A stretch of DNA of 35,134 nt from Chlamydiales bacterium (GTDB taxonomy: Bacteria > Chlamydiota > Chlamydiia > Chlamydiales > JAAKFR01). The stretch spans positions 1-35,134 of the forward strand of contig JAJACK010000006.1 of assembly GCA_022601535.1 (NCBI GenBank), read 5' to 3'. Within the stretch, counting starts at the first letter, position 1, and every line of letters begins with the position of its first letter. The translations under genes were made by a program, and so were the position numbers. This document shows, in pieces, positions 1-8,938 of this stretch. Below the pieces are notes generated by a model, which had not been told where the DNA came from, searched no databases, and worked only from the letters and a program-made list of their open reading frames with translations.

Positions 1-904
1 AAAGGGGCTTGGGTTTTTTAGCTTGTGATTTCTTTTTAGGTTGAGCAAAAGCAGCACCCTTTGCTTGAGCTTGTTTTACTCTCCCTTTTCCCTTTGTAGT
101 TTTTCCTTTTTTCTTCTTGATTTGTTGAGATGGGGCTGGAGCTGGGCCATCATCCAACATTTTGAGTAATTCAGCTTCCGCTTCCGCTCTTTTTGCTTCA
201 GCAGCATCAGCCTTAGCTTTGTCAAAGGCTTCCCTGTAAGTTTCAATGGCTCCATCATCTAAATCATCAATGCTTGTTCCTGTTTCCTTAGAAACATATG
301 CAAGGAGTTGTGCTCTCGCTTTTTGGCTGGATACTGTTTTCTCTACAGTCGCAAAAGTGGCTTCGTTGTTTCTTTCTAATTTTTTGAGATGAGCACGTCC
401 AAGGCGATCAGCTAAATCTTTATGGTATTTAGAGGATTGTCGTCCTGATGTCCTTCCTCCTTCAAAGTCTTCGTCCTTTATTCTCAAATCAGATTTTATC
501 GTCTCCATATTGAATACGTCATGGCAGTTCTTACCCCCGTTAAAGAAAGCTTTAATCTGCGCTTCTGCGGTCCTTCTAGCCGTGTCCTGTACATCTAGCT
601 TCAGATCTTCTAATTTATTGGGCTTTAGCTTTTTAATTAAAAAACCTGTTTTTGCAAGCCCTTCAACCCAGCCTTTCCGTTGATCCTTCTCTATCTGTTT
701 TATCAGAATCTCTCGAACTAGATCTTGTATTTTTTCTAGGTTTCCTTCAATTAATTTTGGGTCTAAGTGTTTAGCAGTTAGTGTCAAAGGGTTGAATGTA
801 TGGTCTTTTATCTGCTGTTGAATAGCACTTGGGCAATATGTACTTAGTAGAGTAAGAATTTGGTCAACTGGAGGAGCTGATTTATTAATAATAGTAGGTT
901 CCAT
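1..904 (-). CDS. Partial unknown protein with basic Lys/Ala/Pro-rich C-terminal tail (runs off the left edge)
   Basis: An uninterrupted frame of 301 codons begins at an ATG at 904 and is still open at base 1, so the 3' end lies outside the window. I do not recognise a family. The protein starts MEPTIINKSAPP and has no signal peptide or membrane segment. Residues 1-220 are mixed, charged and mostly helical in character. Around residues 225-250 there is an Ala/Glu/Lys-rich, coiled-coil-like stretch (AKADAAEAKRAEAEAELL). The visible C-terminus (about 255-301) is low-complexity and strongly basic, rich in KKK, GKG, QAK and KKP steps, like a histone H1-type or nucleic-acid-binding tail. Upstream, 905-1000 is AT-rich and probably carries its promoter, with TTGACA-like and TAATAT-like hexamers but poor spacing. 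It is transcribed in the same direction as proS, with about 96 bases between them. Lower GC than proS suggests an accessory, lineage-restricted gene. The open frame is certain; the function is unknown. Confidence 0.75.
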   Translation of the reverse strand, partial: MEPTIINKSAPPVDQILTLLSTYCPSAIQQQIKDHTFNPLTLTAKHLDPKLIEGNLEKIQDLVREILIKQIEKDQRKGWVEGLAKTGFLIKKLKPNKLEDLKLDVQDTARRTAEAQIKAFFNGGKNCHDVFNMETIKSDLRIKDEDFEGGRTSGRQSSKYHKDLADRLGRAHLKKLERNNEATFATVEKTVSSQKARAQLLAYVSKETGTSIDDLDDGAIETYREAFDKAKADAAEAKRAEAEAELLKMLDDGPAPAPSQQIKKKKGKTTKGKGRVKQAQAKGAAFAQPKKKSQAKKPKPL

Positions 905-1000
905 AACTCTTTTTGTATTTTTTTTATATATTATCTTGCATTAACAGTTGTTAAAATGTCAATAGTTTATCTGTAATATATGATTAGTTTAATTTTTTTT

Positions 1001-2701
1001 TTAGAGAGATAGGTTCATTTGAGCCCAATCAAGAAGCATGGATTTTTTAAGGAGGGTTTTCTCTCCTTGGCGTGATTCGATCTCAAGCTTTCCTTCATTA
1101 AGGAAGGTTTTTCCTACAATCAGTTTATAGGGGATTCCTATGAGATCGGCATCTTTGAGCTTGAAGCCGAGCCGTTCATCTCGGTCGTCGAGAAGGGGGT
1201 CAAAGGGGGAAAGAAGGGTGTAGAGCGCTTCAGCTTCTGCAAGGAGCTGGGGATTTTTTAGGGTGGCTGGTACGATGACAATTTGAAAAGGGGCGATGGG
1301 AAGTGGCCAGATGATGCCTCGTTCATCATGCTTCTGCTCGATGCATGCTTGTGCAGTTCGTCCAATCCCAATTCCATAGGTTCCCATCCAAAAGGGGCAT
1401 TGGTTCCCTTCTTCATCTTGGAAGGTTGCATCGAGTTTTTCGCTATAGCGGGTTCCTATGTTAAAGATATGGCCCACTTCAATCCCTCGTTGGATTTTAT
1501 AGGTTTTGCCGGGAAGATGGGGACATTCATCTCCTTCTTCGGCAAGGAGAAAATCTGAAAATTCAGGTGAGGATAGATCGCGGTTCCAGTTGACATTTTT
1601 GTAGTGGATACCGTTTTCATTTGCAGCACAAAGGAAATTGGTCATCGATTTGGCGCTGTTGTCGGCATAGAAGGGGATTTTGAGATCGAGGGGGCCGATA
1701 AAACCGGGATGGGCTCCGGTCAATCTTTTCACTTCATCATGGGTGGCAAGGGTGATGTCGCTTACCCCAAGTTTTGTTTCGATTTTGAGGGGGTTAGCTT
1801 GTCGGTCGCCACGGATACCGACTGCGATGAAATGATCCTCAGAAAGTTTGTAGACGAGGGTTTTGAGAATGTGTGTAGGAGGAAGCTTTGTCAATGTAGC
1901 AAGCTCTTCAATAGTTGTGACATTGGGTGTACTGATTTTCTCTTTGGGCTGTTCTTTTGTATCGTAGTTGACAGGGGGTGGAGTGGAAATTGTTGCCTCA
2001 ACATTGGCAGCGTAGTTGTCACACACCATGACGAGGTCTTCTCCAATTTCGGCGGTTACTTGAAATTCTTCTGATTTTCCACCGGTGGAGATTTTTCCGC
2101 CGTGTGCATTGACGATGACATATTGGAGACCCAGTCGGTTGAAAATGGCACTATAAGCTTCTCTCATGCTTGCGTACTGCGTTTCCATGCCGTTGCTATT
2201 TGGAGCAAATGAGTAAGTGTCTTTCATGAGAAATTCTTTGCTTCGCATGAGGCCAAAGCGGGGGCGGATCTCATCGCGGAATTTATTGTTGATCTGGTAG
2301 ATCATAAGGGGGAGGTTTCGATAGCTTTTGACCCAGTCACTTACAAGATGGAGAGAGAGCTCTTCGGCAGTTGGAGCGATGCAGTAGGCGTGTTCATCTC
2401 TTCCTTCTATTGTATAGAGGAGTCCTTCGTTGATGTAGTCGTTCCATCGCCCTGTTTTTTCCCAAAGATCTGAAGGGTGAAGCTGGGGAAGAGAAACTTC
2501 TTGTGCTCCCGCCTTGTCCATCTCTTCGCGGATCAAGGTCATGAGTTTTTTAAGGACTCGCCACATAAGCGGGGAGTAGGAGTAGAGCCCTTTTCCAACT
2601 TTTTGGATGTAGCCAGCTTGCTCAAGGAGTTTGTGGGAGGGAATGTCTGCATCGTGTGGCGCTTGTTTGAGGGTGCGGAAAAGGAGGGTAGAGAGTTTCA
2701 T
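1001..2701 (-). CDS. proS: Prolyl-tRNA synthetase, bacterial type with editing insertion
   Basis: Charges tRNA-Pro with proline in the cytoplasm. The 566-residue length is normal for the bacterial-type enzyme. The class II catalytic core is visible: PTAEE (residues 110-114), the motif 2 region with FRDE and RPRFGLMRSKEFLMKD (141-161), and motif 3 GIGIGRT further on. Between motifs 2 and 3 (about 220-400) lies the YbaK-like insertion domain that hydrolyses mischarged Ala-tRNA-Pro, with a conserved-looking HILKTLVY segment. The C-terminal ~100 residues are the anticodon-binding domain. The ATG overlaps the stop of the upstream insulinase gene as ATGA (2698-2701), so translation is probably coupled. 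It is the last gene of the rng-plsB-insulinase-proS unit. No convincing terminator follows the stop. Confidence 0.97.
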   Translation of the reverse strand: MKLSTLLFRTLKQAPHDADIPSHKLLEQAGYIQKVGKGLYSYSPLMWRVLKKLMTLIREEMDKAGAQEVSLPQLHPSDLWEKTGRWNDYINEGLLYTIEGRDEHAYCIAPTAEELSLHLVSDWVKSYRNLPLMIYQINNKFRDEIRPRFGLMRSKEFLMKDTYSFAPNSNGMETQYASMREAYSAIFNRLGLQYVIVNAHGGKISTGGKSEEFQVTAEIGEDLVMVCDNYAANVEATISTPPPVNYDTKEQPKEKISTPNVTTIEELATLTKLPPTHILKTLVYKLSEDHFIAVGIRGDRQANPLKIETKLGVSDITLATHDEVKRLTGAHPGFIGPLDLKIPFYADNSAKSMTNFLCAANENGIHYKNVNWNRDLSSPEFSDFLLAEEGDECPHLPGKTYKIQRGIEVGHIFNIGTRYSEKLDATFQDEEGNQCPFWMGTYGIGIGRTAQACIEQKHDERGIIWPLPIAPFQIVIVPATLKNPQLLAEAEALYTLLSPFDPLLDDRDERLGFKLKDADLIGIPYKLIVGKTFLNEGKLEIESRQGEKTLLKKSMLLDWAQMNLSL

Positions 2702-5550
2702 TGTTGTGCTTTCCGTTGGTATTGGATCCGTTTTTTGAGTTTGTCAAGGGTTGAGATCGATTCGTATTGAAGTGTTCCTTCTTGAGGAATCGCTCCATCG
2801 ACGCAAACAGCAAGCCGCTTTCGGTTGTTTTTTCCCAAAAAATCGTGGGAAAGGGCGATGAACTCTTCGTAGCTAAGCTCTTTAATTCCTGCAATCCGTT
2901 TGTCGAGCCATTTGAAATCTCCATTGTATTCAAAGGCGAGCCGATTGAGTAGTTTCCCTTGGGTTAGGAGGTTTTCGGCAGGGTGTTTGAGCTTCTCGAT
3001 AAGAGCCACTTTGATTGAATCAAACCGTTCTCGAGGAATAGTCTCTCCTTCAATTTCTCGAAGGGATGATTCTAAGAAGAGTTCAAAACGGGAGAGGAGA
3101 TCACGTGTTTCATAGCTCGATGATTGGACAGCTAAAAAGGCGTAGAGATGCCTTTCTATCTCTTGTCCCCAATTGCGGACGAGATAGGCGGTTTGTTGTT
3201 TGGTCCGTAGTTCTGTAAAAAAAGGTTCTTCAAGCCCTTTGCATAAGATATCCATTGCAGCGCGTCGTTTAAAGGAGAAGGGGCCGAGGTCGAGACATAG
3301 GATGAGTGCATTAGAGGGTAGTTCAAATTTTTTGGAGATGAGGTGGATATTGGAAAAGGAGGCCACTTCTGCTTGGTAGTGGAGTGAAGGGGCATAGGGG
3401 GCTTTAGAGAAGTGACTCTCTGTTTCAAGCCAAATTTCTTCTGCTTGGCTTTCGGTGACATTTCCATAGAGCATCACTTCGACGTAGCTCTTATCCCAAA
3501 CTTTTGCGGTGAATTTTTTTAGGTGGTCAAATGAAACATTGGAGAGCACGTCTTCTTTTTGGCAGGCGCCTGCATATTCTTTGTAAACAGCATCCCACAT
3601 CATCTCTTTTGCCGTCATAATCGCAGAGCTGCTACTTTCATTGCAGTAACATCTGTGTGCGAGGTCTTTATAAGTCGCAAAAGTCTCCTTTGTCGGTGTT
3701 GTTTGTTTCATGGTTTGTAAGATTTCTGAGAGGAAAAGGGGAGCTTTATCGTGAAATCCTTGAAGGGTGAGCTCAACGCCATTACTGCAAGGTTTGAGTT
3801 GATACTCTAGTCCCGCCATCTTGGCCAAATACGCTTTGGAATTCAGCTCTTGTGTGATGGTGTGGCAATAGAGGTCGGCGAGCACTTGGCTTTTGGGATT
3901 GTTGTCGGAAATGTGTGGAGTTTTAAAGGTGAATGTCCAACTCACTTCTGGGACTCCAAACTGCTCATCAGTCTGGAGATAACATTTTCCATACGGGGTT
4001 TCATCGATCAACTTTGGAAGCTCGGTCGCCTCTTGTTTGCAAAGGGCAAAGCTCGTTGGTAAATAAGAGTTTGGATCTGGAAGAGCGATCTCGGGATGGG
4101 GGGTGGAGATCGACCAGTTTTTAAGCTGTTTTTTTGGTAGCGGTTTCACACTATAGGAAACATCCATCCACTTCTCTTGACAGTCCGGCTCTATTTTGCA
4201 GAGATTTTTCGGTGCAAGGAGTGTGTACTGACACTTTTCAGGTGTGAGACAAGAGAGTGTTTCATCGATTATCTCAGGGCTGTAATGGGTTGGCATCACA
4301 GTTTTTAAAGGAAAGGTCTCAAGTGGCTCATCGATCATATTAACCGCATAGTCTGTGACCATTTCAAAGACATCTTTGCGCGATTGGTAGTTGTAGCTTA
4401 AGGTGTAGATCTCCCGCACTTCATTGTAGACATAACGGGGAATACCGGTGAGACGGAAACGGGCGATCGCTTCAAAACAACGGGCAATAACGGTTTCATG
4501 CTCTTTGAGCCCTTTTTGTGTGAGATGAACCGAGAGGTTGAAAAGAGATTGCCCTTTTCCTTCTTGAGAGCAACCTGCAGAGAGTGCATCGGCAAGCCCT
4601 TCTTTTTTGAGTTGGGACAATAGGCTTGTTTCTCCTTCGTGGCCAAGGATATGAGCAATCAAGCTGCCCGCTTTGACATCTCTATTCTGTTCAGGAACTT
4701 CCCAAGCTAGTTCAAGGAGTTGAACATCTTGGATGGGATCTATCGTGATCAATTTTCCAGACGTCTCATCGGAGAGCATCGTGGTGTTGCATTTTTGGCA
4801 GATGTTTTGCCGATTTTCAACGTGAGAGAAATATTCGATGACTTGGCTTTCGAGAGTGTCTAGGTCAGCAGGGGAGAGAACAACGAGGTGCATAAGGTTG
4901 GCGCTATAGTGCTTTTGATACCATGCTTTCAGTTCGTCTTGAGAGATTTTTGCCAATGTATCGAGGTTTCCGGTGCAAAAGCAGTGGAACGGGTGTTCTT
5001 TGTTAGCAAGTTCTTTTCGGACGTGAAAGCAGCGCCATCTATCCGAAGGGATATTGCGACAAAATTCTTGGTGGATAGCGTGACACTCACGGGCAACTCC
5101 TGAAGGGTTGAAAAGAGGAGCGATGAAAAATTGGCTAAAACGATCAAGGGCTCCGCAGAACCCTTCATTGTTGACAGAGAACATATAAACCGTTCTGTCT
5201 GACATCGTAAAGGCATTTCGCGTTCCTCCGTGCTCATCGAGGTAACGCATATATTCGTGCTCTTCGGGGTACTTTTCTGTCCCTAAAAAGAGGAGGTGTT
5301 CGACAAAATGAGCCATGCCAAGGCGCTCTTTTGGGTTGTCCCAACTTCCCACACCGACAGCAAGAGCTGCACCTGATTGTTGTGTACCAGGATCGGAGAT
5401 AAGGATTGCTTCGAGCTGGTTATCAAGCCTCACTTTTCGCACCTTTCGCTCTTTGAGAGAAGGTGTCAAAACTGTTAAACCAGATTGGTCTTCAACGACT
5501 GTTCCAAAAAGAGTACTAAAAAGAAAAAAGAAGGAAAAAATGGCTCTCAT
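2698..5550 (-). CDS. ptr: Exported insulinase/pitrilysin-like zinc metalloprotease (M16)
   Basis: A 950-residue M16 metallopeptidase of the pitrilysin/insulin-degrading-enzyme type, corresponding by position to the Chlamydia insulinase next to plsB. The inverted zinc motif HFVEH is at residues 81-85. A third ligand is available as Glu162 in HQEF, 77 residues after the second His, the spacing seen in pitrilysin and IDE; Glu155 matches the conserved upstream Glu. The N-terminus (MRAIFSFFFLFSTLFGTVV) is a typical signal peptide, so the enzyme should act in the periplasm or beyond, degrading peptides. The remaining ~700 residues fit the second, inactive M16 repeats that form the closed chamber. 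The start overlaps the plsB stop by four bases (5547-5550), and its own stop overlaps the proS start, so it is embedded in an operon. The family call is firm; the symbol is by analogy. Confidence 0.93.
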   Translation of the reverse strand: MRAIFSFFFLFSTLFGTVVEDQSGLTVLTPSLKERKVRKVRLDNQLEAILISDPGTQQSGAALAVGVGSWDNPKERLGMAHFVEHLLFLGTEKYPEEHEYMRYLDEHGGTRNAFTMSDRTVYMFSVNNEGFCGALDRFSQFFIAPLFNPSGVARECHAIHQEFCRNIPSDRWRCFHVRKELANKEHPFHCFCTGNLDTLAKISQDELKAWYQKHYSANLMHLVVLSPADLDTLESQVIEYFSHVENRQNICQKCNTTMLSDETSGKLITIDPIQDVQLLELAWEVPEQNRDVKAGSLIAHILGHEGETSLLSQLKKEGLADALSAGCSQEGKGQSLFNLSVHLTQKGLKEHETVIARCFEAIARFRLTGIPRYVYNEVREIYTLSYNYQSRKDVFEMVTDYAVNMIDEPLETFPLKTVMPTHYSPEIIDETLSCLTPEKCQYTLLAPKNLCKIEPDCQEKWMDVSYSVKPLPKKQLKNWSISTPHPEIALPDPNSYLPTSFALCKQEATELPKLIDETPYGKCYLQTDEQFGVPEVSWTFTFKTPHISDNNPKSQVLADLYCHTITQELNSKAYLAKMAGLEYQLKPCSNGVELTLQGFHDKAPLFLSEILQTMKQTTPTKETFATYKDLAHRCYCNESSSSAIMTAKEMMWDAVYKEYAGACQKEDVLSNVSFDHLKKFTAKVWDKSYVEVMLYGNVTESQAEEIWLETESHFSKAPYAPSLHYQAEVASFSNIHLISKKFELPSNALILCLDLGPFSFKRRAAMDILCKGLEEPFFTELRTKQQTAYLVRNWGQEIERHLYAFLAVQSSSYETRDLLSRFELFLESSLREIEGETIPRERFDSIKVALIEKLKHPAENLLTQGKLLNRLAFEYNGDFKWLDKRIAGIKELSYEEFIALSHDFLGKNNRKRLAVCVDGAIPQEGTLQYESISTLDKLKKRIQYQRKAQQ

Positions 5551-6539
5551 GGAAGCTCCGCGTAAGTTTTTTTAACAAGGTTGAAGATGTGCATAGCTCG
5601 TGCACTTCGTTTAGCGTGTCGATCTTTGATTTCTGAACCGGGGAAATGCTCCATATCAATCTCATCACCAAACCCAATTTGTGCTCCACATCTTTTAGGA
5701 AGGCGTATCTCTCCAATCTCTTTGTTGATCTGATCTGGAGGGGGTAAAATCGAGTAGGTTTTTAAAGACAATGGGTAGAAATGGGTGTTTTGACGGGATT
5801 GTTTTGCCATCAGTCTAAACATCTCAATGCTTTTGGGATCAAAAGGGGAGAGGACAAGCTCTCCTTTGTCATTGGGACGGTCTCTTCCACCACTTGGAGC
5901 GACATAAATCACTTTTCCCCCTTCGGCTAAAAGCTCTCGCATCACCTTCATCGTTTTTTGGTTATGAAGAAGTTTCTCTTCTTTTCGCTCGGGGGGTGTA
6001 TCCATATATCGCTTTGAATAGATACAGAGTAGGTTACATCCCATGCTCATTGGAATGGCAAAAGGGTCTGTAATAACCCGGTCTCCGGCAACAAAGATCA
6101 TTTCAGAGGCAAAGCCTGGATAAGGTTCTTCCAAAGTGATATTTAGGAGTTGAGGATCGATTTCTGTTTGATGGTTTGCAAAGAGAATGACATTTTCCCC
6201 ACGACCCAACTGTGTTTGAATTTTTTCAATGTTTTCAGGATGAGCAAGTGTTGAACACTCTTTGTCAACCATCGGCTTGAAGAGGTCATTTCCAAATTTA
6301 TAGTAGTTAAATGGATGTGTGATTTTCTTATGGAAAGGTTCAAATTTAAAAGGGTTGATGAGCTGCTCTTTGACAAAATTGAGGTATGCCTCAAAGAGTT
6401 CAGCATAATTTGAAAACTCGATTCCTCCACGTGCTAAAGAGTCGACATACGACTTATGGAATTCAAAAAACATCTCATAGAGTGACTCAGGAATTTTTTT
6501 CTCTTCTCTGTCCCGCTTGAGCTTCGATATAAAATCCAT
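5547..6539 (-). CDS. plsB: Glycerol-3-phosphate acyltransferase, soluble plant-chloroplast type
   Basis: Transfers an acyl chain to the sn-1 position of glycerol-3-phosphate, the first committed step of phospholipid synthesis. The 330 residues contain the acyltransferase H-X4-D box (His123, Asp128 in NHQTEIDPQ) and a later APSGGRDRP block that stands where the family has its glycerol-3-phosphate-binding EGTRS-like motif. Residues 1-95 form an N-terminal helical domain like that of chloroplast GPATs, and no membrane segment is evident. Length and motif order match the chlamydial and plastid enzyme rather than the large membrane PlsB of E. coli. It sits between rng and the M16 protease, as in Chlamydia. 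Its ATG shares one base with the rng stop (TGATG), and its stop overlaps the protease start. The distant plsX supplies the acyl-phosphate branch of the same pathway. Confidence 0.93.
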   Translation of the reverse strand: MDFISKLKRDREEKKIPESLYEMFFEFHKSYVDSLARGGIEFSNYAELFEAYLNFVKEQLINPFKFEPFHKKITHPFNYYKFGNDLFKPMVDKECSTLAHPENIEKIQTQLGRGENVILFANHQTEIDPQLLNITLEEPYPGFASEMIFVAGDRVITDPFAIPMSMGCNLLCIYSKRYMDTPPERKEEKLLHNQKTMKVMRELLAEGGKVIYVAPSGGRDRPNDKGELVLSPFDPKSIEMFRLMAKQSRQNTHFYPLSLKTYSILPPPDQINKEIGEIRLPKRCGAQIGFGDEIDMEHFPGSEIKDRHAKRSARAMHIFNLVKKTYAELP

Positions 6540-8083
6540 CAGAACTCTATCTCTTGGTTTGTAATTGATGAATAAAACAAAAATTGGTTGAGGTGGAGAA
6601 GGTCGGAGATTTCAAATTCCAAATTCCCCTTGTGTTTCTTTGCTAGTTTAACGAGGTATTCTCGCTCTCCACTCTCTTTCATATAACGATCTAAATCTGG
6701 ATGAGTGACAAGCTTAAGGCTGTACTCTTCCTGAAGTTGAATGATTTTTTTGATGGTACGTTCGATTTCAATGATGACACTCTCATTTGATTTTATCAAG
6801 CCTGTTCCTGTGCAGTAGGGGCAACTTGTAAACATTGTTTGTACGAGCGATTCTCTATTCCTCTGCCGTGTCATCTCAACGAGGCCAAATTCACTCATTC
6901 CTAAAACGGTCCCTTTTGCCGGGTCTTCTTTCATGCAATCTTTGAGCCGTTCTAAAACCTTCCGTTGATTTTTCTTCGACCACATGTCGATGAAATCGAT
7001 GATGACAAGCCCACCAATATTACGGAGGCGGAGTTGTCTTGCAACCTCTGATGCTGCCTCTAAGTTGATGTTCAAAAGGGTTTGTTCAACATTGTCGGCA
7101 GAGCTTGTACTTCGACCCGAATTGACGTCGACTGTATGCATCGCCTCTGTTCGATCAAAATAGAGATATCCTCCACTTGGGAGCCACAATTTACGGCGGG
7201 TCGCTTTCTCGATTTCTCGTTCGACATTGAACCGTTCAAACATCGGTGTTTTATCGCGGTAATATTCGATTTTCAACGGATGTTCGTGCTCTAGCTTTTT
7301 ATAATACCGTTTGCAATCTTGAAATGTAGTGTAATCGTCGACAAGGAGGCGGTCGAATTTTTTGTCCACAGCTGTAACAACAGAGCGGCGGATCAAGTCG
7401 GACTCTTCAAACAAAATAGTTGGTTTTCTCGACTTTTTAAACTTCTCTTTGATCTCAACCCACGTTTGATGGAGATCGTTTGCCTCCTCAATCAAACTAT
7501 CTGTTGAAGCGTGAACACTTGCGGTGCGGCAAATGAGTCCCATATCTTGTGGCATTTCAAATGCGTGGATCAGTTTTTTCAGTCGGTCACGCACAGCCCG
7601 ATCTTCAATTTTGCGTGAGACACCTCGGTGTGGAGAGTTGGGAAGCATCACTAAATACCGTCCCGCAATCGAGACATTAGAGGTGAGCCGAGCACCTTTA
7701 GAGCCGATCGGCTCTTTTACAACTTGGACGAGGACCGATTGGTCACCCTTCAGCAACTCCTCGATATCTTGCGATTTCTGTTTTTTGGTGTCCACCTCAG
7801 AAATGTCGTAGTCGAGGTCAAAATCCATATCAAACATCTGCTCAAATTTCTTCGTGTTTTCCAAGATATCTGAAACGTGGATAAAGCCATTTTCTGACTC
7901 TCCAATGTCGATAAATGCCGACTGGATATTGTGGAGGATGTTTGTCACTTTTCCGCGGTAGATATTGCCCGTCATCTGACGGGTTTTCAGTCGCTCAACA
8001 ATTAGATTGACGAGTTGTCCATTCCTAAGGTGGGCGTAGCGGATTTCTTTAGATTCGATATTGAGTAAAATGTCATTGGCCAT
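6539..8083 (-). CDS. rng: Ribonuclease G/E family endoribonuclease
   Basis: Endonuclease of the RNase E/G family (cafA), acting on rRNA precursors and mRNA in the cytoplasm. The 514 residues comprise an S1 RNA-binding domain (about 35-125). An acidic insertion interrupts it around 85-112 (runs such as DMDFDLDYD). Then come the 5'-sensor and RNase-H-like region and a DNase-I-like catalytic domain with the magnesium Asp residues Asp319 (HTVDVNSGR) and Asp363 (IIDFIDM). The zinc-link CPYCTGTG is at 421-428, with Cys421 and Cys424. There is no long C-terminal degradosome scaffold, so RNase G-like length applies. The ATG at 8083 is preceded by AAGGA at suitable spacing. It heads the minus-strand operon rng-plsB-M16-proS, and its stop shares a base with the plsB ATG. 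Confidence 0.95.
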   Translation of the reverse strand: MANDILLNIESKEIRYAHLRNGQLVNLIVERLKTRQMTGNIYRGKVTNILHNIQSAFIDIGESENGFIHVSDILENTKKFEQMFDMDFDLDYDISEVDTKKQKSQDIEELLKGDQSVLVQVVKEPIGSKGARLTSNVSIAGRYLVMLPNSPHRGVSRKIEDRAVRDRLKKLIHAFEMPQDMGLICRTASVHASTDSLIEEANDLHQTWVEIKEKFKKSRKPTILFEESDLIRRSVVTAVDKKFDRLLVDDYTTFQDCKRYYKKLEHEHPLKIEYYRDKTPMFERFNVEREIEKATRRKLWLPSGGYLYFDRTEAMHTVDVNSGRSTSSADNVEQTLLNINLEAASEVARQLRLRNIGGLVIIDFIDMWSKKNQRKVLERLKDCMKEDPAKGTVLGMSEFGLVEMTRQRNRESLVQTMFTSCPYCTGTGLIKSNESVIIEIERTIKKIIQLQEEYSLKLVTHPDLDRYMKESGEREYLVKLAKKHKGNLEFEISDLLHLNQFLFYSSITNQEIEF

Positions 8084-8318
8084 CTGGTATCCTTATAGGT
8101 CCTGGCGAGGAACAGAGATAGCTCTACCGTAAAGATTTTTTTTGAAATCATAGCTAACAAATCATTGACCCATTGAATGGGGAAGGGAGAGATGTAGGGG
8201 GAGAGACGCTGTTCCATCGATTAAAATTCTTTTTTTTTAAGACGCACTATATCCCCTTCGACCGATCTTTTCCAGGAAAACTTGAAGAAAAAGGGTTTTT
8301 AACGTATTCTAGCCTGCT
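8084..8318. other. Divergent intergenic region between rng and yceD
   Basis: This 235-base spacer separates two divergent operons, so it must carry promoters for both. On the plus strand a good sigma70-like promoter lies immediately before yceD and is listed separately. On the minus strand the ribosome-binding AAGGA of rng is visible, and a TATAAG lies near 8090-8095, but no convincing -35 box pairs with it. T-rich runs around 8139 and 8230 have no associated hairpin, so I call no terminator. A short minus-strand open frame here is not credible as a gene. Confidence 0.5.
8282..8310 (+). promoter_or_regulatory. Promoter of the yceD-rpmF-plsX operon
   Basis: TTGAAG (8282-8287) is followed by exactly 17 bases and TATTCT (8305-8310), a good match to the housekeeping sigma consensus. 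The ATG of yceD is at 8319, only eight bases after the -10 box. A start site about seven bases downstream would give an mRNA with almost no leader. No Shine-Dalgarno sequence is present between the box and the ATG. Confidence 0.55.
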
Positions 8319-8744
8319 ATGAAAGACGAACGTTTCAAAATTTACGTTGATCGGTTGAAAGAGGGAGATGTCGAGTCGATTGAGGAGACACTTGATCCTA
8401 TTTTCATCGACGTAGAAAATGAAGAGGGGGAGCTCAAATTTGATGCTCCTGTTGAGATTTTAGGAGAAGCGTTTGTCTCAGGTGAGAATTTTATCCTCCG
8501 CCTTGGAGTCAAAACTGAGGCGACGATGAGTTGTGCAATTTGTAATGAGGAGCTCGATGTCCCTCTGACCATCCCTCCAATTATGCATATGGAAAAGCTT
8601 TGCCAAGTGAAGGCGGGGATTTTCCAATTAGCGCCGGTGGTTCGAGAGGCTATTTTGCTTGAAGTGCCTCATCGTGCAGAGTGTAATAGCGGGAATTGTC
8701 CCGAAAGAGAAAAGTTAAAGAAATATTTTTCAAAGGAGAACTAA
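8319..8744 (+). CDS. yceD: YceD/DUF177 family protein
   Basis: A 141-residue acidic protein of the DUF177 (YceD) family, which in most bacteria is encoded directly before rpmF and has been linked to rRNA/ribosome accumulation; its molecular role is still poorly defined. Supporting features are the early FKIYVDRLKEG segment, a CAIC pair (Cys72, Cys75), a second pair (Cys122, Cys127), and a C-terminal PEREKLKKYF, all typical of the family. The first gene of yceD-rpmF-plsX, it ends two bases before the rpmF ATG. I keep the ATG at 8319 because the reading fits the usual N-terminus, although no ribosome-binding site precedes it; the mRNA may be leaderless. Confidence 0.88.
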   Translation: MKDERFKIYVDRLKEGDVESIEETLDPIFIDVENEEGELKFDAPVEILGEAFVSGENFILRLGVKTEATMSCAICNEELDVPLTIPPIMHMEKLCQVKAGIFQLAPVVREAILLEVPHRAECNSGNCPEREKLKKYFSKEN

Positions 8745-8746
8745 TT

Positions 8747-8938
8747 ATGGCAGTGCCACGTCACCGCACCTCAAATGCTCGGAAAAATTCGAGGCGTTCG
8801 CATCATGCGAAGAAGCCGAAGCATTTAAATGCTTGCTCAAACTGTGGAACAGCACGGGAGCCTCATCGAGTTTGTAACTCTTGTGGTTTCTATGATGGAA
8901 GAGCTGTGTTGAAGCAAGGGGAAGAAGAGCAAAAGTAG
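8747..8938 (+). CDS. rpmF: 50S ribosomal protein L32
   Basis: A small basic 63-residue protein of the large ribosomal subunit. The N-terminus MAVPRHRTSNARKNSRRSHH is diagnostic. Two cysteine pairs (Cys30/Cys33 and Cys43/Cys46) form the zinc-binding version of the protein. The frame stays open upstream to an earlier start at 8696, but the true start is the ATG at 8747: it follows AAGGAG at good spacing and gives the canonical MAVP start. It lies two bases after the yceD stop, and its own TAG is directly followed by the plsX ATG, so the three genes form one transcript. Confidence 0.98.
   Translation: MAVPRHRTSNARKNSRRSHHAKKPKHLNACSNCGTAREPHRVCNSCGFYDGRAVLKQGEEEQK

Noticed and set aside
1283-2074. 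Long plus-strand open frames opposite proS
   Set aside because: They are antisense shadows of a clearly identified synthetase, with no independent features.
8002-8217. 71-codon minus-strand open frame overlapping the rng start and its upstream spacer
   Set aside because: It overlaps the certain start of rng in another frame and has no family features; the rng ATG has its own ribosome-binding site.
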